From Paraglaciecola mesophila KMM 241 (lineage in GTDB: Bacteria; Pseudomonadota; Gammaproteobacteria; Enterobacterales; Alteromonadaceae), in NCBI RefSeq assembly GCF_000315015.1, contig NZ_BAEP01000030.1, positions 1 to 64,000 on the forward strand: a DNA stretch of 64,000 bases. Reading direction: 5' to 3'. The notes beneath the pieces were generated by a model, which worked only from the letters and a program-made list of their open reading frames with translations, was not told where the DNA came from and ran no database searches. This document shows positions 1 through 7,783 of this stretch, one piece after another. The translations under genes were made by a program, and so were the position numbers. Position 1 is the stretch's first letter, and every line of letters begins with the position of its first letter.

Positions 1-37
1 TAAGTGCGGCGAAGGTAAATGTGGTGGCCAAGCTTAA
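1..37 (+). CDS. C-terminal end of a bufferin (BufA) precursor peptide, cut by the window edge
   Basis: Only the last 11 codons are present. Read in the frame ending at TAA 35-37 they give KCGEGKCGGQA. Bufferin precursors (DUF2282 type) are short periplasmic peptides rich in Cys, and the EGKCG motif is the one whose Cys is converted to a thiooxazole that binds copper. The two genes that follow are the MNIO enzyme and its DUF2063 partner, as expected for a buf operon. The signal peptide and most of the core lie outside the window, so the exact subfamily (BufA1 or BufA2) cannot be told. The assignment rests on the motif plus the neighbours. Confidence 0.75.
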   Translation, partial: KCGEGKCGGQA

Positions 38-60
38 TTCTTAAATAGAATTTTCTGAAT

Positions 61-88
61 AAAGGCCAGCTTTGCTGGCCTTTATTGT
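61..88 (+). terminator. Hairpin between the bufA end and bufB (terminator or attenuator)
   Basis: A perfect 10-bp stem (61-70 with 74-83) closes a TTT loop and is followed by a short T-rich tract (TTTATTGTTT). It lies 24 bases after the precursor stop and about 93 bases before the bufB start. The T tract is interrupted, so leaky termination is plausible. That would make more precursor than modifying enzyme, as in many RiPP operons. Confidence 0.7.
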
Positions 89-175
89 TTAGGCGACGTA
101 AGTTGTCGGCTAAGCCTAAACAGTAATTGAAAAGTAGTTAGAATAGTATTTGTACCGGCAGTGAAGAGGTAAGTG

Positions 176-1024
176 ATGCAGAGTAAGCATTTATCAGGTG
201 TGGGTTTAGGCCTGCGCCGTGAGATGATCAACGAATTAATTGACGATATTCCTCGCGCTGTCGACTTTTGGGAAGTTGCCCCCGAGAACTGGATCCCGCT
301 GGGAGGAAAGTACCAAAAACAGCTCAATCAGTTTACCAGCAGGAGTCAGTTTACGACCCACGGGCTTTCACTGTCTATTGGTGGCCCCGAGCCGTTAGAC
401 ATTAATTTCGTCAAAGACGTAAAAGCGTTTCTTGATACCCATAATATTCAGCATTACAGCGAGCACCTAAGTTATTGTTCAGGTAAGGGCCATCTCTACG
501 ATTTGATGCCGATCCCATTCAGTGAAGAAGCCGTGAAGTACGTGGTTGAGCGAGTAAATATGGTGCAAGACATAATTGAGCGGCCACTCATACTAGAAAA
601 CGTATCTTACTATGCTGCGCCCAACGCCAATATGAGCGAACAAGACTTTACAGTAGCAGTACTAGAAGAATCAAATTGTAAAATGCTGTTAGATGTAAAC
701 AATATCTATGTAAATTCAATTAACCATAGCTATGACGCTGAGGCATTTTTGAAGGCCATGCCAACAGCACGTATTGTCTATGGTCACATTGCTGGGCACT
801 ATGATGAAGCAGACGATTTGAAAGTGGACACGCACGGCGCTGATGTGATTCAACCTGTATGGGATTTACTCGAAAAAGCGTATGAGATCCACGGCGTCTT
901 TCCCACTTTGTTAGAGCGTGATTTTAATATACCTCCGATTGAAGAACTCTTGCTTGAAGTTGACAAAATCCGACAGATTCAACATAAGCACAGGGCGGCC
1001 GAAACACACAAGGATTTGGCATAA
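176..1024 (+). CDS. bufB: MNIO-family (DUF692) multinuclear iron enzyme, bufferin maturase BufB
   Basis: 282 residues, the usual size for DUF692. MNIO enzymes fold as a TIM barrel with two or three iron ions and oxidise Cys residues of a precursor peptide; in buf operons they form the 5-thiooxazoles. Likely metal ligands visible in order: H62 (THG), E96-H97 (SEHLSYC), E141-N142 (ENVSYY), D173 to N176 (DVNN), H204 and H208 (YGHIAGH), D218-H220 (DTHG) and E247-D249 (ERDF). ATG 176 is preferred over GTG 173 because AGAGG (165-169) is 6 bases from the ATG but only 3 from the GTG. The stop abuts the bufC ATG directly, indicating translational coupling. Confidence 0.9.
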   Translation: MQSKHLSGVGLGLRREMINELIDDIPRAVDFWEVAPENWIPLGGKYQKQLNQFTSRSQFTTHGLSLSIGGPEPLDINFVKDVKAFLDTHNIQHYSEHLSYCSGKGHLYDLMPIPFSEEAVKYVVERVNMVQDIIERPLILENVSYYAAPNANMSEQDFTVAVLEESNCKMLLDVNNIYVNSINHSYDAEAFLKAMPTARIVYGHIAGHYDEADDLKVDTHGADVIQPVWDLLEKAYEIHGVFPTLLERDFNIPPIEELLLEVDKIRQIQHKHRAAETHKDLA

Positions 1025-1774
1025 ATGTACGACTTTCAAAAGACCCAGCTGGCGTTCATTGATCACCTAAAAGATCCTGCTACTCATCCTTTCTCACATG
1101 GCATCGAGCCAAGACGAATGGAAATCTACCGCGATTTGTTCTTCAACAATATCAAGGGGTTTCTCAGTTCTGGCTTTCCTGTGCTTGAGAGTTTGTATAC
1201 GGTCGAGCAATGGAACGCTCTTGCTCGTCAGTTTTTTGCTGAGCACGAATGCCGTTCGCCCTATTTTACGGATATCAGTAAAGAGTTCGTTGAGTATTTA
1301 AGCAATGAATACGAACGCCAGCCACATGACCCCATTTTTATGGCTGAACTGGCCCACTACGAATGGATGGAGCTTACGGTATCTATCAGAAAGCAAACCC
1401 AGACCCAAACACACGACGCAGCACAAAAGATAACAGCAGTGCAATTGTCACAACTAGCCAGCGTGGTCAGTTACCAATTTCCCGTGCACCAAATTAGCCA
1501 AGATTATCAACCAAGCGAACCTGGCGAGCCTGTTTATTTAGTGATCCATCGTGATAGTGACGATCAAGTAGATTTTACACTGATAACCGCCATGACAGCC
1601 CATTTGCTCGTCACGATTGAAAATAATCAGCATTTGTCACTTGAGTCACTGAATCAAAGTATGATTGAAAGTCTCCCGCAAATAGAACCAACGCAAGTGA
1701 TACAAGGCGTAAATCACATTGTGCAGCAAATGCTAGAGCAACAGATACTCGTACCGTATGCGATTAGCACGTAA
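1025..1774 (+). CDS. bufC: DUF2063 family partner of the MNIO enzyme, BufC
   Basis: 249 residues. The N-terminal ~95 residues match the DUF2063 pattern (FIDHL near residue 14, then RRMEIYRDLFFNNI and SGFPVLESL), the domain that pairs with DUF692 enzymes and is thought to recruit the precursor peptide. The C-terminal part (about 130-249) is less conserved and was not recognised. The ATG follows the bufB stop with no spacer, so the two are co-translated. No terminator of canonical form was seen after the stop at 1774. Confidence 0.88.
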   Translation: MYDFQKTQLAFIDHLKDPATHPFSHGIEPRRMEIYRDLFFNNIKGFLSSGFPVLESLYTVEQWNALARQFFAEHECRSPYFTDISKEFVEYLSNEYERQPHDPIFMAELAHYEWMELTVSIRKQTQTQTHDAAQKITAVQLSQLASVVSYQFPVHQISQDYQPSEPGEPVYLVIHRDSDDQVDFTLITAMTAHLLVTIENNQHLSLESLNQSMIESLPQIEPTQVIQGVNHIVQQMLEQQILVPYAIST

Positions 1775-1844
1775 ATAGGCTATCAATTTTTATTTGTTTG
1801 AATTACCATTTACGGCTGAATTCATATTAGTTAAATCGCGACGA

Positions 1845-1976
1845 ATGGGGTTTTCAATGCAAGATAATAATGGTTCTCAAGATCCGTTCAACTTCACTTA
1901 TCTGGCCGCTGGGCTGTTGACGTTACTGGCACTGCCATTAATGCATGTCATCCTTGGTTGGATGGTTTTCCTTTAA
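1845..1976 (+). CDS. Small single-span membrane protein of unknown function
   Basis: 43 codons from ATG 1845, or 39 from ATG 1857. The N-terminal half is polar and rich in N, D and Q; the C-terminal half is one hydrophobic segment of about 23 residues (YLAAGLLTLLALPLMH onward) ending in GWMVFL, so a single transmembrane span with the C-terminus near the membrane is expected. A TTG start further upstream (1794) is also open but has no clear ribosome site. It sits 39 bases before apt on the same strand. No family was recognised; a chance ORF remains possible. Confidence 0.45.
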   Translation: MGFSMQDNNGSQDPFNFTYLAAGLLTLLALPLMHVILGWMVFL

Positions 1977-2014
1977 CCGTCGTTTTTTAATTATCCATTA
2001 CAACGGGGAAAGCT

Positions 2015-2551
2015 GTGCCCGCTGCTTATATAAAGTCGGTTATTAAAACCGTACCTGATTATCCCAAGCCTGGGATTTTATTTCGTGACGTAACTTCGAT
2101 TCTTGAAGACCATAAAGCGTACACGACGAGTATCGAACTTTTGGTAAAAGAGTTCGCTCCATACAATTTCGATAAAGTGGCTGGCACAGAAGCCCGCGGC
2201 TTTTTATTCGGTGCGCCTCTGGCAATTGAGCTAGGTATTGGTTTTATACCTGTACGTAAGCCCAATAAACTGCCGCGAAAAGTGATTAGCGAAAGCTACG
2301 ATCTTGAATACGGTACCGACTGCCTAGAGATCCATGAAGATGCGGTCAAACCGGGTGAGAAAGTTTTGATGTTAGATGACTTGCTTGCTACCGGTGGGAC
2401 AATGATCGCCACTGCGAATTTAATTAGACGCTTAGGTGGTATCGTTGAGCACGCTGGTTTTGTTATTTCATTACCTGATTTAGGTGGTGAAGCAAAACTT
2501 CAGGAAATCGGTGTACAAAGTCATTCAATTTGTGAGTTCGAAGGCGAGTAA
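2015..2551 (+). CDS. apt: Adenine phosphoribosyltransferase
   Basis: Salvages adenine: adenine + PRPP gives AMP + PPi, in the cytoplasm. 178 residues, close to other bacterial Apt. The PRPP-binding loop is [14 protein letters not shown] at residues 117-130, ARGF is at 60-63, and the start region ([13 protein letters not shown]) is typical. The start is GTG, with CGGGGAAA 5-12 bases upstream. dnaX begins 9 bases after the stop, so apt-dnaX-ybaB probably form one transcript, an arrangement also seen in enterics. Confidence 0.97.
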   Translation: MPAAYIKSVIKTVPDYPKPGILFRDVTSILEDHKAYTTSIELLVKEFAPYNFDKVAGTEARGFLFGAPLAIELGIGFIPVRKPNKLPRKVISESYDLEYGTDCLEIHEDAVKPGEKVLMLDDLLATGGTMIATANLIRRLGGIVEHAGFVISLPDLGGEAKLQEIGVQSHSICEFEGE

Positions 2552-2560
2552 TCCAATAAC

Positions 2561-5272
2561 ATGAGCTATCAAGTTCTAGCGCGAAAATGGCGGCCGAATA
2601 ATTTCAGTGAATTAGTTGGTCAAGAGCATGTAGTCGCAGCCATTTCAAATGCACTTGATAATGACCGCTTACACCACGCTTATTTGTTTACGGGTACGCG
2701 TGGTGTGGGTAAAACCACTATCGCACGGATCTTTTCCAAGAGTCTAAATTGCGAACTGGGCATGGGCTCTAAACCCTGTGGTAAATGCTCTACCTGTGTT
2801 GAAATAGAGCAGGGCAACTTCGTTGATCTGTTAGAAATCGATGCAGCCTCACGCACAAAGGTCGAAGATACTCGGGAATTATTAGACAACGTACAATATC
2901 GTCCCTCGCGCGGTCGATATAAAGTGTACTTAATTGATGAAGTACACATGTTGTCTAAGCATAGTTTTAACGCCCTGCTTAAAACCCTTGAAGAGCCACC
3001 GCCACACGTTAAATTTTTGTTGGCCACGACCGATCCGCAAAAACTACCGATCACAATTTTATCTCGCTGCTTACAGTTCAATCTCAAAGCTTTATCGCGA
3101 GCGCAAATTGCCCAGCAACTGCAGCATGTTTTTACTCAAGAGCAACTTCAAAATGAGCCAGAAGCACTGGCCCAGATAGCCAGAGCTGCCCAGGGCAGTA
3201 TGCGGGATGCGCTGAGCTTATCAGATCAAGCCATCGCGCAAGGAAATGGCAACGTTAGTTTAAGCATAGTCACTGATATGCTCGGTTTAATGGACAAAAC
3301 CCAAGTTCTTAAGTTGCTCAATGCTGTGCTGAATAAGCAAAATGAGTCGGTGTTTGAATTGGTCGACTTTATGTCTGAACAAGCCGTCGATTATAGCCAA
3401 GTGCTGAATGAATTGATGAGTTTGCTACATCAAATCGCTTTGACCCAATTTGTACCTGATGCATGCAAGCTTGAGACTATTTCCGCTCGGGCAATTTATC
3501 AGTTAGCAAAAAATGCAGTGCCAGAGCACATACAACTGCTTTATCAAATTGCATTGCAAGGCAAGCGCGATATGCCATTTGCCGCAGATGCCAGAACAGG
3601 CTTGGAAATGACACTGCTGCGCATGTTGGCCTTTAGCCCAGTGCAAGTAAATACCAGTGTTGAAGAGCTAGTGGCAATGACACCAAGCTCAGCACCGAGT
3701 AGTGGGCCGAGTATTGCACCGCTGCCAATGCAAGACGAACACGACCCTGCTACACCGACTGACGACACGCCAGTTGAGACTAAAGAAACTGTTGTAGCAG
3801 CTCCGGCACAAGCTGAGGAAACACCCCAAGTACCAACAATAGCTACTGAGGTTGATAACACGCAAAGTGTGGCTGCGCCACAAGATGCGCCATCTACCCC
3901 TAGTGACTTTGCGTCTAGCAACGATTTTACTAAAGACAGTGATTCTACAGCTCGTCAGAACAGTCTAACCCCTCAGGCGATGGGCTCGCAAAGTACGCAT
4001 GCAGATAATGCAGCGGTACGAAATCAAGTGGAAGATGCAGCCGTTGTTGAAGAGACACGAGCAGATGAAGTCTCAGTTCAGCCATTTGATGATGACGAAT
4101 ATCACAGTGCACAAATGCAGGATATGGAAGCGCAACAAGCAGGCATTTTGCAAGAAGCTGAGTATTTTATACAGCCGCAGGATCAGCAAGCGTATGATAC
4201 GAATACCGCTGTCGACCATCAGCAAGAAGCCCTTAAGCCGCAAAGTCAATCTACCGAAAGTTTACTCGCGCTGCGCCGCAAATTAACTCAAGCGGCGGAA
4301 GAAGAACAGGAGAATGCCCCTTCAGTAAAAAAGTCTGAAGGTGGTTATGATGCCAGTCAGTTTTTGCCTGGTGGCAGCGGGCCGGGGGTTGAACCCATGG
4401 CTGGCACAATTCCCAGGAATCAACCGGACACTCAGGCTACTTCTACTGAAAAACCGAGTTTATCTGAGCAATCTTCATCTGAGCAGCCTTCACCTGGGCA
4501 ATCTGCGCCTCACGCGTATTCTGCTCAAGCTGATGCACCTTACCCAAACGATGCTGATGAGCCCAATGCACATCACGCAGAGTTAGGCGAAACACCGCCC
4601 TGGGCGACTGATGATGCTAGTCATCAAGCTTCGCTTGATGACATCAACGACATTGATGAAGTAAGCGTTAATGAAGTCACTGTTGGAGAAGTACCCGTTA
4701 ATGAGCTAAGCCATGAGGCGTTAGCCCTTGATGAAGTGACGGTCCCCGTTGACGCGCAAGAAGAAATATCAGAAAACGAACAAGAGATTGAAAATACCGT
4801 TTTCGACCCCACTGCTCATTTAGCGCAAGATTTAGAATGTGAGGTGGACTATGAGGTACCTGCATTTCTTGAATCGGGTGAGAAGGTCACAATAGCGCCC
4901 CAATTGGATAAATGGAGCGCGTTGATAACACAGATGCAAGTGGCAGCGCTTACGAAGCAACTGGCGCTGCACTCTGAGTTCACTCGGGATGGAGACAAAG
5001 TCGTGCTCAATTTGGTACAAACCAAGGAGCACCTCAACACCGAGTCAGCCAAAGAGCAATTGCAGTGCGCACTGAGTGATGTGTTGCAACAACAAATTAC
5101 CCTAGAGGTACATGTAGGTGACGCAATTAACACGCCGTTTGCGTTACAACAAAGTATTAATCGTGTGCGATTTGAATATGCCAAGCAGGTGGTCGAAACT
5201 AATGAGTCCATTTGTATGTTTAAAGACATGTTCAACGCCCAAGTGCTAAATGATTCGATCAAAGCACGCTAA
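2561..5272 (+). CDS. dnaX: DNA polymerase III subunits gamma and tau
   Basis: Clamp-loader ATPase. tau also binds the polymerase core and DnaB helicase. Walker A is GTRGVGKT (45-52), zinc-module cysteines are C64, C73, C76 and C79, Walker B is LIDEVHML (124-131), and the SRC motif is at 168-170. The clamp-loader part ends near residue 370. A long, low-complexity, acidic, Q/E/S-rich linker follows (about 375-770), then a folded C-terminal domain (about 785-903) that resembles tau domain V. At 903 residues it is well above the 643 of E. coli tau, and the extra length is in the linker. A programmed -1 frameshift at codons 589-591 would give a gamma form of 592 residues. Confidence 0.97.
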   Translation: MSYQVLARKWRPNNFSELVGQEHVVAAISNALDNDRLHHAYLFTGTRGVGKTTIARIFSKSLNCELGMGSKPCGKCSTCVEIEQGNFVDLLEIDAASRTKVEDTRELLDNVQYRPSRGRYKVYLIDEVHMLSKHSFNALLKTLEEPPPHVKFLLATTDPQKLPITILSRCLQFNLKALSRAQIAQQLQHVFTQEQLQNEPEALAQIARAAQGSMRDALSLSDQAIAQGNGNVSLSIVTDMLGLMDKTQVLKLLNAVLNKQNESVFELVDFMSEQAVDYSQVLNELMSLLHQIALTQFVPDACKLETISARAIYQLAKNAVPEHIQLLYQIALQGKRDMPFAADARTGLEMTLLRMLAFSPVQVNTSVEELVAMTPSSAPSSGPSIAPLPMQDEHDPATPTDDTPVETKETVVAAPAQAEETPQVPTIATEVDNTQSVAAPQDAPSTPSDFASSNDFTKDSDSTARQNSLTPQAMGSQSTHADNAAVRNQVEDAAVVEETRADEVSVQPFDDDEYHSAQMQDMEAQQAGILQEAEYFIQPQDQQAYDTNTAVDHQQEALKPQSQSTESLLALRRKLTQAAEEEQENAPSVKKSEGGYDASQFLPGGSGPGVEPMAGTIPRNQPDTQATSTEKPSLSEQSSSEQPSPGQSAPHAYSAQADAPYPNDADEPNAHHAELGETPPWATDDASHQASLDDINDIDEVSVNEVTVGEVPVNELSHEALALDEVTVPVDAQEEISENEQEIENTVFDPTAHLAQDLECEVDYEVPAFLESGEKVTIAPQLDKWSALITQMQVAALTKQLALHSEFTRDGDKVVLNLVQTKEHLNTESAKEQLQCALSDVLQQQITLEVHVGDAINTPFALQQSINRVRFEYAKQVVETNESICMFKDMFNAQVLNDSIKAR
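4308..4338 (+). promoter_or_regulatory. Programmed -1 ribosomal frameshift site in dnaX
   Basis: The heptamer A AAA AAG (4327-4333) is in the correct phase relative to the dnaX frame (codons GTA AAA AAG at 589-591). A -1 slip then reads AAA AAA GTC TGA and stops at 4336-4338, adding a single residue before termination. E. coli dnaX uses the same heptamer and also stops after one extra codon. An internal Shine-Dalgarno-like AGGAG (4308-4312) lies 14 bases upstream; in E. coli the stimulator is 10 bases upstream. A downstream hairpin is possible (GCCA 4352-4355 with TGGC further on) but looks weak. Confidence 0.8.
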
Positions 5273-5303
5273 GTTTTATTTCAAAGATTAAGAGAGAAAA
5301 AGT

Positions 5304-5630
5304 ATGTTTAAAGGTGGAATGGGCAACGTAATGAAGCAAGCGCAACAAATGCAAGAGCGCATGCAGAAGAAACAAGAAGAGCTAGCCAAAATGGAAGTTA
5401 CCGGCGAGTCTGGCGCAGGTTTAGTGAAGGTCACTATGACCTGTAACCACAACGTACGCCGCGTTGACATCGACGACAGCTTGATGGAAGACGATAAAGA
5501 GATGATTGAAGACTTGGTTGCCGCTGCAATCAATGACGCTGTACGCCGCGTTCAAGAAACTACCAAAGAGCAAATGGCCGACGTCACTGGCGGCATGGCG
5601 ATGCCTCCCGGCTTCAAAATGCCGTTCTAG
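5304..5630 (+). CDS. ybaB: YbaB/EbfC family nucleoid-associated protein
   Basis: 108 residues, the family norm. The N-terminal part has the [23 protein letters not shown] helix that is the hallmark of YbaB, followed by the short beta/alpha core ([14 protein letters not shown]) and a methionine/proline-rich tail. The family forms a dimer that binds DNA and sits between dnaX and recR in most gammaproteobacteria. GAGAG lies about 9 bases upstream of ATG 5304. It starts 31 bases after dnaX, with a strong terminator behind it (5708), so the dnaX transcript ends here rather than continuing into recR. Confidence 0.96.
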   Translation: MFKGGMGNVMKQAQQMQERMQKKQEELAKMEVTGESGAGLVKVTMTCNHNVRRVDIDDSLMEDDKEMIEDLVAAAINDAVRRVQETTKEQMADVTGGMAMPPGFKMPF

Positions 5631-5634
5631 TTAG

Positions 5635-5693
5635 TATCCCCCGAATTGTTGGCGTCCAAGCGTTTAAATAGCCTTGGGGACAAATAGGGGATA
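5635..5693 (+). other. Structured inverted-repeat element downstream of ybaB
   Basis: The 59-base segment begins with TATCCCC (5635-5641) and ends with its exact complement GGGGATA (5687-5693). Between them GTCCAAG (5654-5660) faces CTTGGGGAC, so an inner hairpin is also possible. It lies between the ybaB stop and the terminator at 5708. It could be a 3'-UTR structure or a miniature repeat; no second copy was noticed in this window. Confidence 0.4.
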
Positions 5694-5707
5694 ATCCTCT
5701 TATATGA

Positions 5708-5734
5708 AGCTCTAGTTTTTACTAGGGCTTTTTT
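5708..5734 (+). terminator. Rho-independent terminator after ybaB
   Basis: Stem AGCTCTAGT (5708-5716) with ACTAGGGCT (5721-5729), loop TTTT, one G-T pair, followed by a T tract from 5730. It separates the dnaX-ybaB transcript from the AraC-type gene. Confidence 0.85.
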
Positions 5735-5895
5735 GTTTGTTCTGTCCCATTCCAAATAGGTTGACATAAAGAGGACTTCTTTGTGGGGGCATCATGGATT
5801 AAAAGCGTCACTTAATTTCAGAAATAAGCAATTTTGGTCAAGAGTCATATTTATACCGTTGTTAGTATTTAACGGCTAAGGAGAAAACGAGTTAT

Positions 5896-6759
5896 ATGGC
5901 CAAAGATCGCGATCGGTTTGCAGATGTAGTGACGTATATTGAAGCTAACCTTGATGAGGAAATTGATCTCGATAAGCTTTGCCAGCACGCGAACTTATCA
6001 AAATTCCATTTTCATAGGCAATGCTCCATATACTTTGGCATATCTGTAATGGCGCTTGTAAGAGTATTGAGACTCAAAAGAGCCGCATTTCGGTTAGCGT
6101 ATAGGGGCGATAAAATTATAAATATTGCCATTGAAAATGGTTATGAAAGTCACGAAGCGTTTTCTAGGGCTTTTAAAAAGCACTTCGATAAAAGCCCGTA
6201 CGAATTCAGGAAGAAACCTGATTGGACTCCTTGGCAAACTATATATGAATCAGTGTTAACGCTAAGGTGTAAAAATATGAAAGTGAATTCTGATTGTAAA
6301 GTCGAGTTAATTGATTTCCCCGAAACACCAATTGCAGCTTTAGAGCACAGAGGAGCGCCGAATTTACTCGTAAATACAATACAAACATTTATCCAATGGA
6401 GAAAGTTTAATCATCTGCCACCTAGGATAAGCAAGACTTTTAATTTGGTTTATGATGATCCGAGTTCTACTGAGCCAGAAGGTTATAGGTTTGATATTTG
6501 CTGTTCTACTCCTCACGCAATTGACGCAAATGAATATGGGGTGATTAATAAAACAATCCCAGCAGGAAAATGCGCAGTTGTTAGGCATATCGGCAGTGAT
6601 GACACTATTGGGGAGGTGGTAAATTTCCTTTATTCAAAATGGTTAGAGAATTCCTGCTTTGAGCTCCGTAATTTCCCACTTTTTTTTGAAAGAGTTAGCT
6701 TGTTTCCCGACGTACCAGAGGGTGAAATGATAACTGATATATATTTGCCTATAGCGTGA
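5896..6759 (+). CDS. AraC-family regulator with C-terminal GyrI-like effector domain
   Basis: 287 residues. Residues 1-110 are an N-terminal AraC/XylS double helix-turn-helix domain (LCQHANLSKFHFHRQCSIYFG, then INIAIENGYESHEAFSRAFKKHFDKSPYEFR). Residues about 128-287 look like a GyrI/SbmC-type ligand-binding fold (VELIDFPETPIAALEHRGAP, AGKCAVVRHIGSDDTIGEVVNFLYSKW). This architecture (Rob/BmrR-like reversed order) usually senses small amphipathic molecules. The gene is more AT-rich than its neighbours by eye and separates ybaB from recR, which are normally adjacent. It has its own terminator in front, so it is probably a later insertion. Its targets cannot be told from the sequence. Confidence 0.88.
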   Translation: MAKDRDRFADVVTYIEANLDEEIDLDKLCQHANLSKFHFHRQCSIYFGISVMALVRVLRLKRAAFRLAYRGDKIINIAIENGYESHEAFSRAFKKHFDKSPYEFRKKPDWTPWQTIYESVLTLRCKNMKVNSDCKVELIDFPETPIAALEHRGAPNLLVNTIQTFIQWRKFNHLPPRISKTFNLVYDDPSSTEPEGYRFDICCSTPHAIDANEYGVINKTIPAGKCAVVRHIGSDDTIGEVVNFLYSKWLENSCFELRNFPLFFERVSLFPDVPEGEMITDIYLPIA

Positions 6760-7024
6760 CTAACAGGCGATACCCTTGTTCTTATTAAGTTAATAAACAA
6801 ACACGAGTAGCATGACTAAGCACTTAAAAATTGGCCGACTTGGGGATAGAGAAATATTAATAAACACGTTAGTATGCGCTGCTTGTGAACCATGCTTGGC
6901 GTGCGTGAATCCTTGGTTTGTTAAGCATGTCGCTTAATAATCAGTAAGCTTAATTATACGGTTAGGTGTTTGGCGTCACAAATTTATAGCAAGTAAAATT
7001 ACTATTTCACTCAAGGCAGTAAAG

Positions 7025-7627
7025 ATGAAACTCAGTCCTCTTATTTTAGAGCTTATTAACGCGTTTAAAGTGTTACCCGGTGTGGGCCCAAAAAGTGCTC
7101 AGCGTATGGCGTTTCATTTGTTAGAGCGAAATAGAAGTGGTGCCTTGCAGTTAAGCCAAGTGTTACACAACGCCATGGAACATGTGGGACATTGCAAGCA
7201 GTGTCGTACGTTTACCGAAAGCGAGTTGTGTGAAATTTGTGCTCACCCTACACGAAGCGAAGCGGGCACGTTGTGCATTGTCGAATCTCCCCAAGATGTT
7301 GTGGCGATTGAGCAAACCGCCGAATTTAAAGGCTTGTACTTTGTATTGATGGGGCATTTATCGCCCATCGATGGTATTGGGCCGAGTGAAATAGGGTTAG
7401 ACGAGTTGGCGAATTTGTTAGACAGCAAAGATTTGACGGAAGTGATCCTCGCGACCAACCCTACGGTTGAAGGTGAGGCAACGGCACACTACATTGGTCA
7501 GATGTGCTCTGCGCGAGACATTCAAGCGACTCGCTTAGCCCACGGTATGCCGGTGGGTGGCGAGTTGGAGTATGTTGATGGCAATACGTTGACGCATGCC
7601 TTTGTGGGTCGCAGAAGCCTGTCTTAG
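7025..7627 (+). CDS. recR: Recombination mediator protein RecR
   Basis: 200 residues, typical length. RecR acts with RecO (and RecF) to load RecA on SSB-coated gaps. The N-terminal helix-hairpin-helix ([17 protein letters not shown], 17-33), the C4 zinc finger (C57, C60, C69, C72) and the Toprim domain ([16 protein letters not shown] from 81; [15 protein letters not shown]) are all present. Because ybaB is cut off by a terminator and an AraC-type gene, recR must have its own promoter in the 265-base region 6760-7024, where no other gene was seen. Confidence 0.97.
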   Translation: MKLSPLILELINAFKVLPGVGPKSAQRMAFHLLERNRSGALQLSQVLHNAMEHVGHCKQCRTFTESELCEICAHPTRSEAGTLCIVESPQDVVAIEQTAEFKGLYFVLMGHLSPIDGIGPSEIGLDELANLLDSKDLTEVILATNPTVEGEATAHYIGQMCSARDIQATRLAHGMPVGGELEYVDGNTLTHAFVGRRSLS

Positions 7628-7783
7628 GCGAAAAATTCTACGTTTTTTGGCGGTCTAGTTCTTAGGCCGTTAATTATCTCACTGATAGTTACAATTTTTT
7701 CATCTTTTGTATTGAAATGCCTTCAAGCGACCTTATCTCCTTACTCACAAACAGAAACCAACTAACTTAGGAGATACTTGTCC

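Noticed and set aside
3544-3921. Long antisense reading frame within dnaX
   Set aside because: It is the shadow of the low-complexity linker (Ala/Ser/Thr-rich repeats), with no start signal.
4849-5262. Antisense frame of 137 codons in the dnaX 3' part
   Set aside because: It lies fully inside a well supported gene, has no ribosome site and no family resemblance.
6758-6970. Integron attC-like site after the AraC-type gene (CTAAC near the stop and GTTAGGT at 6961-6967)
   Set aside because: The two half-sites are about 200 bases apart, too far for an attC, the left box fits poorly, and no inner boxes or integrase are seen.
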